NCBI RefSeq assembly: GCF_963422545.1
Contig: NZ_OY730245.1
Span: 248,001-312,000 of the forward strand
Reading direction: 5' to 3'
Origin: an uncultured Flavobacterium sp.
GTDB taxonomy: Bacteria; Bacteroidota; Bacteroidia; Flavobacteriales; Flavobacteriaceae
Length of the DNA: 64,000 nucleotides
This document shows positions 9,769 through 19,100 of the stretch, piece by piece. How positions within the stretch are numbered: position 1 is the first letter of the stretch; the number at the start of each line of letters is the position of its first letter. The position numbers were made by a program, and so were the translations under genes. The notes below the pieces were generated by a model. It worked only from the letters and a program-made list of their open reading frames with translations. It did not search any database and had not been told where the DNA came from.

Positions 9769-10671
9769 ATGAATAAAGATTATGCCGTTGGATTAGACAT
9801 TGGAGGTACACATATCACCGCAGCGATTATAGATATAACAGATATGAAAGTGATTGATTTTTCGGTGCACAAAGAGTCATTTGATTCTAATTTGCCAGTA
9901 GAAGAAGTGATGACTATTTGGGAAAAAGCAATTAGGACCTGTATCGAAAATTCTAAAGTAGAAAACACAGCGGGATTAGCGGTTTGTATGCCGGGGCCGT
10001 TTGATTATACCAATGGAGTTTGCTGGATAAAAGGGCAATCTAAATACGAACATTTTTACGGATTAAATGTTCGCGATTTATTTCAGAATAAATTGAATCT
10101 TTCAAATGATTTTCCGATTCTTTTCGAGAATGATGCGGTTTGTTTTGGTAAAGGAGAAGTTTTTAAAGACGCAGATAATCTTTCTAAAAAAGTAATGGCA
10201 ATCACACTTGGCACCGGACTTGGAGCTTGTTTTATAGACAAAGGAGAATCGATTAGTACAGGATATTCAGTACCAAAAGACGGAGAAATATATGACCTTC
10301 CGTACAAAGAAGGAATAGCCGAAGATTATGTTTCTGCACGTGGTCTTATAGCGGGTTATTTCGCTTTAAGCGGAAAAAAAATAAACAACGGATTAGAGCT
10401 TTTTAATTTGGCTAAAGCCGAAGATAAAGTAGCCATAAAAGTGTTTGAAAGAATGGGAGAAGATTTAGCGGCGATTGTTATTCCGTGGTTAGAAAATTTC
10501 TCTGCTGATAGTTTCATTATAGGAGGAAAAATTGCAAATGCGAGCGAGTTTTTCTTACCGGTTTTCAACAAAAAATTAAAAGAAGCAGGAAGTAAAGTCA
10601 ATGTTTCTGTTTCTACAGATAATGAAATAGCAGCTTTATTAGGTGCTACAAGTTTGCTTTACACTGCTTAA
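9769..10671 (+). CDS. ROK-family sugar kinase
   Basis: Cytoplasmic sugar kinase of the ROK family, 300 residues, starting with the phosphate-binding GLDIGGTHITAAII block at about residues 8-21. Other family marks are CMPGPFDY near 72, the catalytic-site FENDAVCFGKGE near 119 and TLGTGLGACFID near 146. The zinc-binding CxCGxxGCxE signature found in many ROK kinases is absent: there is no Cys in the 165-200 segment. Its place after the mannosidases suggests it phosphorylates released mannose or GlcNAc, but the substrate cannot be read from the sequence. Confidence 0.85.
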   Translation: MNKDYAVGLDIGGTHITAAIIDITDMKVIDFSVHKESFDSNLPVEEVMTIWEKAIRTCIENSKVENTAGLAVCMPGPFDYTNGVCWIKGQSKYEHFYGLNVRDLFQNKLNLSNDFPILFENDAVCFGKGEVFKDADNLSKKVMAITLGTGLGACFIDKGESISTGYSVPKDGEIYDLPYKEGIAEDYVSARGLIAGYFALSGKKINNGLELFNLAKAEDKVAIKVFERMGEDLAAIVIPWLENFSADSFIIGGKIANASEFFLPVFNKKLKEAGSKVNVSVSTDNEIAALLGATSLLYTA

Positions 10672-10860
10672 ATTATTAAAGCATATAAGTTATATAAGTT
10701 CGTGTGAAAAAAGAATTTTGATAGCTTGGGTTTAATTTTTTAATCAGATATAGATAACTAGAAATGTTCTAAATATTACTTATATGATTTAATTTTAAGT
10801 AGCTATAAACAGCTAACTAAAATGATTCTTATATAATATTTGGTTTAAAAATATTTTAAT

Positions 10861-11865
10861 ATGACAAATTCAAACCGCAGAAATTTTATTAAGACGGCAG
10901 CAATAGCTTCAGTAGCTGTGGCGTTACAATCTTTTGATACAAATTCGAAAGAGGAAGAAAAAATAGTAGTTTCTAAAAAAGTAAAGAAACCAATTGTACT
11001 TTCTACGTGGCGATTTGGAATTCCCGCAAATGAAGCTGCCTGGGAAGTTTTAAAAAAGAACGGAACTGCTCTGGATGCTGTTGAAGCAGGAGTTAAAATC
11101 CCCGAAGCCGACCCAAAAGAAAGAAGTGTAGGCTATGGCGGACGCCCGGACAGAGATGGTCGCGTAACATTGGACGCTTGTATTATGGATGAAAATGCAA
11201 ATATAGGATCCGTTGCTTGTTTAGAATATATAAAACACCCAATATCGGTTGCGAGAGCCGTAATGGAAAAAACGCCTCACGTAATGTTGGTTGGTGACGG
11301 AGCCTTGCAATTTGCCTTATCACAAGGCTTTAAAAAAGAAAACCTGCTAACAGAAGAATCCGAAAAAGAATGGAAAGAATGGTTGAAAGATAGCAAGTAT
11401 AAACCAATTGCTAATATCGAAAATCACGATACCATTGGAATGATTGCTTTAGATGTCAACGGAAATCTTTCGGGTGCGTGTACCACAAGCGGCATGGCTT
11501 TTAAAATGCACGGTCGAGTAGGAGATTCTCCAATTATAGGTGCAGGTTTATATGTTGATAACGAAATTGGAGCAGCAACAGCCACGGGTCACGGCGAAGA
11601 AGTAATCAGGATTTCAGGTTGCCATCTTGTAGTAGAATTAATGCGACAAGGAAAATCGCCTCAACAAGCCTGTGAGGAAGCCGTAGCAAGAATTGTAAAA
11701 TTGACAAAGAATAGAAACAAAGATTTAAAAGATATTCAAGTAGGATTTATTGCTTTGAACAAAGCAGGAGAATATGGTTCTTATTGCATTCAGGGTGGTT
11801 TTAACTACGCTGTTTATGACGATACAGGAAACAAATTAATAGATGCCAATTATTTCCTGAAGTAA
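10861..11865 (+). CDS. Glycosylasparaginase (N4-(beta-GlcNAc)-L-asparaginase)
   Basis: N-terminal-nucleophile hydrolase that cuts the GlcNAc-Asn bond of N-glycopeptides. The 334-residue precursor begins with a twin-arginine-like NRRNFIK leader, followed by a STWRFGIPANEAAWEVL block typical of the alpha chain. The autoproteolysis site is NHDTIGMIALD, with the nucleophile at Thr191 (ACC at 11431); the beta chain would start there and carries CTTSGMAFKMHGRVGDSPIIG. The classical bacterial enzyme of this family was studied in Flavobacterium meningosepticum. Its presence beside beta- and alpha-mannosidases is the best evidence that the locus targets N-glycans and not plain mannan. Confidence 0.93.
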   Translation: MTNSNRRNFIKTAAIASVAVALQSFDTNSKEEEKIVVSKKVKKPIVLSTWRFGIPANEAAWEVLKKNGTALDAVEAGVKIPEADPKERSVGYGGRPDRDGRVTLDACIMDENANIGSVACLEYIKHPISVARAVMEKTPHVMLVGDGALQFALSQGFKKENLLTEESEKEWKEWLKDSKYKPIANIENHDTIGMIALDVNGNLSGACTTSGMAFKMHGRVGDSPIIGAGLYVDNEIGAATATGHGEEVIRISGCHLVVELMRQGKSPQQACEEAVARIVKLTKNRNKDLKDIQVGFIALNKAGEYGSYCIQGGFNYAVYDDTGNKLIDANYFLK

Positions 11866-11905
11866 GATTTTTTTAGTTGACTCTGTCGAGAGTTAATTGT
11901 TTTTT

Positions 11906-11939
11906 AATGCGCAATAGTCTTTGACTTTGCGCATTTTTT
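11906..11939 (+). terminator. Terminator ending the glycan locus
   Basis: AATGCGCAA (11906-11914) pairs with TTGCGCATT (11927-11935) and a T-run follows. It lies 40 bp after the glycosylasparaginase stop and before a gene on the opposite strand, so it may serve both directions. Confidence 0.75.
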
Positions 11940-12018
11940 AGTTTACAAGTTGTCAATAATTTCAGATTTGACAGAGTGAATCTTTCATTAACCTATATCA
12001 ATAATGGTATTCTAAAAC

Positions 12019-13149
12019 TCATTGATAGAATTTTTGAAAAGAAAAGTTGAGATCGTGCATTTTTATTTCATTATTGCTGGTTTCAAGCTGCGCTTCTTTT
12101 GCATAAATAAACATTTGTTGCTCATAATCATTGATTGCAGATTCCAGAGTTTCAAATTTTCCGTTTGTTAAGTTTTCGGATAAGATCAAGGCGTCTTTCA
12201 ACCCGGTATTTGCACCCTGACCTGCGAAGGGAGGCATTATGTGTGCAGCGTCTCCAATAAGAGTTATGGGAGCAGGACGATTAGCTTTCCAGGGTTTATC
12301 TAATGCTATTTTTCGGGTTGGTCCTATAATAAAAGAAGATGTTGAGCGAAATAATTCTCTGTAGCACTGATGCCAAGTAGAGAATCTGTTTTCAAGAAAA
12401 GTAATAACGCTGTTCTTGTCCTGAGAGTTTAATCTGTTACTTTGAGACCATTTTTCGGGAGTTTTAAAAATTACATTATAAGTCAATAGATTCCCATTTT
12501 TGGAATTTGCAACTAACAAATTGCCGTTGTTTGCAGACATAAGTATTTTGTCATCGCAAAGTTGGTAGAATTCCGGACATGATATCTCAGGTTCAAAAAC
12601 TTCTCCTTGTATAATAAGAGTTCCGGTGTTTTCGACTTCTGCATCAGTAATAAATTTCCTTGCCTTAGACATTCCTCCATTTGCACCAATAATAAAATCA
12701 GCGGTTGCTGTTAAATTATTTTCAAAATGCAAAATCCACTTTCCGTTGTGTATTGTAAGATCGGTGAATTGTCTATCCCAAAAAACGGTTTCAGGTGCTA
12801 AACTGTAAAGTAATAATTGTCTTAAATCGTTTCTGTTTATTTCGGGCTTATCATATTGTTTTTCTGGTTGAGGTTCTTTAGAAAATAATATTTTTGCTTG
12901 TTCATTTGCTACAATTCTTCCCATAGGTATTGCCTTTGTATAGTATTGTTCCAGCAAGCCTGCTTTTTTCATTGCATCTTGTCCAGAGCCTTTATGCAGG
13001 TCAAGCGTACCACCCGAAATTCTGGTTTTCTCATCTTTATCTCTTTCATAAACCGCTACATTTATTCCTTTTTGTTGTAATAATTTTGCCATTGTTAGAC
13101 CAACAGGTCCGGCGCCAATTATGGCTACTTTTTTGTCTTTTAGTAACAT
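12019..13149 (-). CDS. Tet(X)-like FAD-dependent monooxygenase
   Basis: Class A flavoprotein monooxygenase, 376 residues, closely resembling Tet(X) along its length: Rossmann VAIIGAGPVGLTMAKLLQQKG at residues 8-28 (in parts), GGTLDLHKGSGQ, INRNDLR, GDAAHIMPPFAGQG and YEQQMFIYAKEAQ. Tet(X) hydroxylates tetracyclines. Aligned from memory to Tet(X), Gln192, Asn371 and Met375 are kept, but the drug-contact positions Arg213, Phe224, His234 and Gly236 read Ile, Val, Thr and Asn here. It may therefore act on another substrate (inference). An AraC-type regulator gene lies 80 bp upstream on the same strand. Confidence 0.88.
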   Translation of the reverse strand: MLLKDKKVAIIGAGPVGLTMAKLLQQKGINVAVYERDKDEKTRISGGTLDLHKGSGQDAMKKAGLLEQYYTKAIPMGRIVANEQAKILFSKEPQPEKQYDKPEINRNDLRQLLLYSLAPETVFWDRQFTDLTIHNGKWILHFENNLTATADFIIGANGGMSKARKFITDAEVENTGTLIIQGEVFEPEISCPEFYQLCDDKILMSANNGNLLVANSKNGNLLTYNVIFKTPEKWSQSNRLNSQDKNSVITFLENRFSTWHQCYRELFRSTSSFIIGPTRKIALDKPWKANRPAPITLIGDAAHIMPPFAGQGANTGLKDALILSENLTNGKFETLESAINDYEQQMFIYAKEAQLETSNNEIKMHDLNFSFQKFYQ

Positions 13150-13229
13150 GATTTTATGTTGTATTATTAAAAGACAAAATTCAGGAATACCATTATCTTA
13201 GGATTGTACAAATGCGACAAAATCCCTGT

Positions 13230-14027
13230 TTATGATTTGTTTTTCTTTGCTTTTCGTGCAAATGCAGCTGGCGTAGTATCGCTGTAGCGCTTGAATTCTC
13301 TGCTTAGGTGAGACTGATCTGTATAGCCGATATCCTGAGCTAGAGCTGCAATATTAGAATCTGGATTAATCCATAACTGGTTTCGTACTTGCTCAAATCG
13401 CATCAGAGCAGAAACGTCTTTAACGGTATGAGCAGAAGATTTCTTAAATTTTCTCTCCAGTGTGCGAACCGTTGCGTGCGCTGCGGCCGCAACCTTACCT
13501 ACAGACATATTGCCGTTTGCGTTTCTCATCGCAACTGCTGCTTTGGATAAAGTTTTATCAAGAGGAGTTTGCGATTGCAAATTCAAAAAATAGTGTTGAA
13601 CCAAAGCGATAGCATCGTCTATTTTATTAGTATGAATACATTCATTTAAACGAAATTGAAGTTGAGCAATAGAATGTTCTACTATTGATGTTTCTTTTTT
13701 GCTGGGAGACAATCCAAGTAAATCAAAAACCGTCCACGGAAAACATCTGATTCCTATGATTTCTAAATAACCTTTTGTTTTTAAAACTGCGGGCTGATTG
13801 AGTAAATCCATTATAAATGGTGATGGTAACGGCAGGAAGTCACCATGGATAGAAATACTACAAGGATTCCCAAAATGAAAAACAATTTCAGCATAACCAT
13901 CAGGCATAATTTCAAAACTTGATTCTACTTTTCCAAAATCACTTTTGTCGTACCAAAAACATTTGATAACATCCTGTAATTCTTCAGGAACTTCAAATTC
14001 TTGATGCAAAGTATGGAGAGATCGCAT
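13230..14027 (-). CDS. AraC-family transcriptional regulator
   Basis: A 265-residue protein with an N-terminal ligand-type domain (FEIMPDGYAEIVFHFG near residue 40) and a C-terminal AraC DNA-binding domain of two helix-turn-helix units. The second unit contains DIGYTDQSHLSREFKRYSDTTPAAF near residue 235 (in parts). It sits directly upstream of the Tet(X)-like gene on the same strand, so it is a plausible regulator of it. The effector is unknown. Confidence 0.88.
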   Translation of the reverse strand: MRSLHTLHQEFEVPEELQDVIKCFWYDKSDFGKVESSFEIMPDGYAEIVFHFGNPCSISIHGDFLPLPSPFIMDLLNQPAVLKTKGYLEIIGIRCFPWTVFDLLGLSPSKKETSIVEHSIAQLQFRLNECIHTNKIDDAIALVQHYFLNLQSQTPLDKTLSKAAVAMRNANGNMSVGKVAAAAHATVRTLERKFKKSSAHTVKDVSALMRFEQVRNQLWINPDSNIAALAQDIGYTDQSHLSREFKRYSDTTPAAFARKAKKNKS

Positions 14028-14397
14028 GTTTCGAATGTATTAGGATGGTCATGTTTTTTGCTTGAGTTTTGTTAAAGGTTTAGATTGAAGATCTTAAAAT
14101 CATGAAGTTGAGGTTGTAGCAGATTCATAAGGTTATGAAACAAAGTTATGAAAAACTATTTTATAGAAATCAGAATTAAAAGCAGAAGTCTATTTAGTTA
14201 AATACTTAGATAGTATGGCTTTTATTTTATTAATGTAATAAGATATTTCTTAATTATTCATGAATCACTTAAAAAAAAAGATAAAGTTGATTTTTTTTTT
14301 GAGGCTCAAAGCGCGTATTTTAAGGAGTTTTTTTTAGTGATTAAGAAAAGTCATTTTAAAATGAGGTTTCCCGTAAAAATTTAACAAAGCCATCATT

Positions 14398-14405
14398 TAG
14401 ATTTG
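14398..14405 (+). promoter_or_regulatory. Candidate Bacteroidota -7 promoter element
   Basis: TAGATTTG matches TAnnTTTG and lies 33 bp before the ATG at 14438. No good -33 TTTG is seen at the usual distance. The rest of the 14028-14437 gap shows no gene and no other clear signal. Confidence 0.4.
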
Positions 14406-14437
14406 CGCACAAAAATAGTTTTAAATCTAAATTGTGT

Positions 14438-16111
14438 ATGAAAAAACTTTACCTAATACCTCTTCTCTTATTATCATTATTTACTTATTCTCAGGATATT
14501 CTTTGGGAGAAATCATACGGAGGACTACATGCAGATTATCTTTTTGACGCTCAGCCAACGGCCGATTATGGCTTTATTCTGGCAGGAAGTTCATTATCTA
14601 ATAAAACAGGAAACAAATCTGAGGACAATCATGGAGATCTTGATTATTGGGTCTGGAAAATGAATGAAAAGGGAGAACTCGACTGGCAGAAAAGTTTTGG
14701 AGGAAGTGGTTTTGACCTGCTTCAAAGTATTAAAAATACTAGCGATGGTGGATTTATTCTGGCAGGTACTTCAAGTTCAGGAAGTGGTTTCCAAAAAGGG
14801 GAAAACTGCAAAGGACTTACTGATTTTTGGGTTATAAAATTAAATGCTTCAGGAGATGAACAGTGGCAGAGAACAATTGGAGGGAATAGTTCTGATGAAT
14901 TGCTATGCGCTTTTCAGACCAGAGACGGAGGTTATATATTAGGAGGTTCTTCAAGCTCCAGTCCTCTTTCTATTTCGAGTATTAAACCTGACGCAAAGTC
15001 ATTGACAACTACCAAAGCCGATTTGTACAGTAAATCAGAAAAAAGCAGGGGAAACATGGATTACTGGGTTGTGAAACTGGATAAACAAGGTACTATTGAG
15101 TGGCAAAAAACTTATGGAGGTCAATATGCTGATCTTTTAAGAAGTATGGAACAAACCACAGATAATGGCTTTATTCTGGCAGGATATTCAAACTCACCTA
15201 TATCTGGAGAAAAAGCAGATAAAAATAAAGGTGTTGGGGATATCTGGATTATAAAAATAAATGATGTTGGCGAGATTCTATGGCAAAATTCTTATGGAGC
15301 AGAAGGTGATGACCAGCCTTATGTAATTCACCAGACTAGTGATGGAGGATATATTGTCGGGGCCAATTCCAATAGTAAAAATCCTTTGACTTCTCTGGGA
15401 GGGATTGTTGGTAATGGAACCGATTATTGGATTTTGAAATTAGATGAAGAAGGCGGGATCATTTGGAGTAAAACCTATGATTTTGGAAAAACAGATATTT
15501 TGACTTCGCTGGTAGAAAACAAGGATGATCATACTTACCTTATTGGTGGATATGCACAAAGTGAAATCAGATCACCCAGAGATGGAATTGTTGGAAAAGT
15601 AACAGGACTTATAAGCAAGGATAAGGACGGAATCAATGATTACATCGCCTTAAAGATTGATGAAAAAGGCGAAGAATTGTGGAAGAAAACCGTAGGAAGT
15701 GCAGGAGAAGATATTCTCAGGAAGTTAATTGAAACCCGTGATGGAGGTTATTTGATGGCAGGTACTTCTAATTCCGGATCTTCAAAAGATAAAAATTCAA
15801 ATATTGGCGGTAATGATTTTTGGGTTGTAAAACTTAAAGACAAGACAAAAATTGAAAAAGTTAAGGCAAGTATCGAGGCTATTCCTAATCCGGTTTCGAC
15901 TTACACCAATGTAATTATTGGGTATGATTTTACTTCAGGAACGGCTACTGTAGTAGATATTACAGGACGAATTTTACAAGATTTTAGTATTTCCAGCAGA
16001 ACTGTGCCGGTTGATTTAAGCAGCTATGCCGAAGGAATCTACATCATAAAAATTAAAACAGATGTAAAAACGGAATCTGTAAAAGTGATAAAAAGAATTA
16101 TAAGTAAATAA
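14438..16111 (+). CDS. Secreted repeat protein with T9SS type A sorting domain
   Basis: The start is ATG 14438, which opens a signal peptide (MKKLYLIPLLLLSLFTYSQ); an in-frame TTG 6 bp earlier is ignored. Residues about 20-470 are roughly eight repeats of the form W-x-KSYGG...D...T-x-DGGFILAGSS...D-YWVxKL, a propeller-like arrangement. Residues about 478-557 form a T9SS sorting domain opening with IPNPVSTYTNV and closing with a SVKVIKRIISK tail, so the protein should be exported and attached to or released from the surface. The next gene starts 21 bp downstream, making this the probable first gene of the RHS toxin operon. Its exact role is unknown. Confidence 0.85.
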   Translation: MKKLYLIPLLLLSLFTYSQDILWEKSYGGLHADYLFDAQPTADYGFILAGSSLSNKTGNKSEDNHGDLDYWVWKMNEKGELDWQKSFGGSGFDLLQSIKNTSDGGFILAGTSSSGSGFQKGENCKGLTDFWVIKLNASGDEQWQRTIGGNSSDELLCAFQTRDGGYILGGSSSSSPLSISSIKPDAKSLTTTKADLYSKSEKSRGNMDYWVVKLDKQGTIEWQKTYGGQYADLLRSMEQTTDNGFILAGYSNSPISGEKADKNKGVGDIWIIKINDVGEILWQNSYGAEGDDQPYVIHQTSDGGYIVGANSNSKNPLTSLGGIVGNGTDYWILKLDEEGGIIWSKTYDFGKTDILTSLVENKDDHTYLIGGYAQSEIRSPRDGIVGKVTGLISKDKDGINDYIALKIDEKGEELWKKTVGSAGEDILRKLIETRDGGYLMAGTSNSGSSKDKNSNIGGNDFWVVKLKDKTKIEKVKASIEAIPNPVSTYTNVIIGYDFTSGTATVVDITGRILQDFSISSRTVPVDLSSYAEGIYIIKIKTDVKTESVKVIKRIISK

Positions 16112-16132
16112 GTATTAAAAATAAACTTTCAA

Positions 16133-19100
16133 ATGTATAGATTAACTCTAAAGGATTTAGTTAAATCAGTATTATTAAGTGTACTATTGATTACTATTTC
16201 TACAAAAATACAGGCTCAGACCGATCCAAGCAGTAGTCCAACACCAAATTTCGCTCCTAAATCTCCGGAGGCAGCAGCTTTTTTGAAGTATGGGGAATAT
16301 CCTGTTGATTTATCAACGGGAGTCCCAGGAATTTCCGTACCTCTTTATACGGTTGATATGAAAGATTTTAAATTACCAATATCTTTAGATTATCATGCCT
16401 CGGGTATAAAAGTTACCCAGGAAGCTACCTGGGTAGGATTGGGCTGGAATTTAAATGCAGGGGCACAGGTGGTTTTGAGCCCAAGAGACGATATTGACGA
16501 AAATAATCCGTATATCGACCAAATTCCTGAGGATGATGACATTATTGCTTATTTTAAGAGTCATCCTTATAATCAAAGTGCTGTTTTAACGTTAGATCCT
16601 AATCTTGACAAGTCAAGAGTAAAGGACATGTACGTTTTTTCATCTCCTACTGTAAATGGGAGTTTTTATATTAGAAATTTTGCAAACAATGATGTTGTAA
16701 CAATCCCGCCCAATGCCTTTAAAGTTGATTTGATAGGAGCAGGCCGGGCTAATATGACCTTTAGAATAACAGATCCCCAAGGGAATGTTTATTCGCTTAA
16801 TACTACGGAAGTTTCTATACAATCTATGAATCATAGCGATCGCTACATTAGTGCCTGGTATGTTGATGAGATCAAAACACCAGGGAACAATACTATAAAC
16901 TTCACGTACCAAGATGATGGAAATCTCACAGACAAGACTTTTTCTCAAAGAGTAGAGGTAAAGAATATTGTTAATAAAGCAGAATGTCCGGGTAGTAGTT
17001 ATAGTAATCAGATAGGTGCAGTAATTGACGGTACAGGAAATACAGAGACTCTCTTAAAAAAGATTAAAGAGATTATTTTTAATGATGGAAATTCCAGAGT
17101 CTTGTTTACCAAGACCGTGGGAAGGCAGGATTTGTTTGAAGGTACTGGAAATGGTTATTTGAGTAAAATTGAAATTCAACAACTGGTTAATGCCGGATTC
17201 CAAAATGTAAAAGGCTATACTTTTGAATATTCCTATTTCAACGCATCAGGTAGCTATTATTCAGACAAAAGATTAAAGTTGGATAGAATCGTTAATTTAT
17301 TGGGCAGAAACGAACAGGAGTTTGTGTATTCGAGTACTTCTCTACCTAACAAGACCTCAAAAGGTCAGGATTATTTTGGTTATTATAATGGAGCAGACAA
17401 TAATCAGGATTTAATACCCAAGCATTATATTTCCTATCCTTATCCAACGGAAGTAGGTCATGGAGATCGTTCTGTAAAAGTTTCAGCCAATCAGGCAGGA
17501 ATTTTAAAAGAAATACATTACCCTACAAAAGGCTGGACAAAATTTAACTATGAAACGAATCAGTATTTTGGAGTTGATGCTCTTTCTAAATATGTACCTG
17601 TAATTGTAAACGGTAGTGTGGTTCAGGGTACGGGTGGTACAGTGCCGGTAAAAGAAGGTGTTGGTCCAGATGATGGTGTAATATGCCTGAATACAGATCC
17701 TGCAGATTGTGTTAATTATGTGTCAATCCCTTTTACAGCCAAAGAGGCAAGTGGGCAATTGACATTTCAAATGAATAATCCTTATTCATCTGATCCTACA
17801 ATTTCTAAATACTATCGCGCCAGGGTTAGAGTGTTTGCAGGTGGAAATATGGTTTATGATTCGGGTAACAGCACCGCTACTACAGATTATAATGTTCCGT
17901 TAGACCTGCCAGGTTCAGGAACAATAGAAGTAGAGGTATATGGGAAATTCATGAGTGTTAGAAGTTTACAGCTTAAATATGTCAATAATGATCCCACTCC
18001 TAAAAATAATTTAGGTGCCGGACTGAGAATAAGCACTATTGAAAATTATGATAGTGATAACTCCTTAGTCTTAAAAAAGCAATATGACTATTCAGATATT
18101 AGTGATGCAACTCGTACCAGTGGTCAGCTGATCAATTCTATGAGTACTACTTTTCAATCCAATACTTTTACGAATTATACTTTTATTCAATGTGGGCAAT
18201 CAGGTCAGTCAGGTGGAATGGGGTGTATGGGGGGAATTAATTCTACAGGTGTTTATAGTATTAGCTCAAACTCCAGATTTGGTATAGAAGGAAATTCTGT
18301 TGCTTATAAATATGTAAAAGAAAAACAGATTGATCCTGCAAATCAAATCAATAATGGGTTTACACAATACGAGTTTACCATAGAATCAGATAATATTCCT
18401 TTTGGTAATCCTACAGTTCAAATTCCCACAAGCTGGAAAAGAGGGAAGGTTTTGAATAAAAAAACATATAAAACAATAGGAGCAACTAATTATATGGTGG
18501 AGGAAGAGAAAAATACTTACTTCGAAGATGCTTCGAATACTTCTTTTTACAACGGATTTAAGATGTTTCGTATGGGTACTACTAATACACAGGAAAATCT
18601 TTCGGATCCTTTGAATCCCATGTGTCCTTATAATGCCAATGGAGGTATAGAAGTGCTGCGAACGATTGAACCTATCACTTACAATATTCCAATTTTATGG
18701 TTCTATCAAAAAACATCTGAGAAATCAAGTTATTTTTATAATGCATCAAATGCTTTAACTGGAACGGTAGTTAGTAAAACGACTTACAACTACAATAATC
18801 CATCTCATTTGCAATTGACATCGCAAACTACGACCAACTCAATCGGAGAAACTTTAGAGACCAAATATTTTTATGCACCGGATTCAGAGATGGCGAGTAA
18901 GCCATTTATAACAGAATTAAAATCGGCCTATATGATTGGTATTCCACTGGATACCCAAACGAGTAAAGCCGGAGCTAAAATAGCCGAACAATCAACTAAT
19001 TATGATAAAAGTACTGCCACAAGTAATTTATTGTTACCAAGATCAGCCTATGCCAATAAAGGAACAGGGGAAATAGATTTAAATCTAGACAAAAAACTAA

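Noticed and set aside
12019..13149. Tet(X)-like gene called as a tetracycline-resistance determinant
   Set aside because: Family match is strong, but several drug-contact residues appear changed, so a resistance call is not supported by sequence alone.
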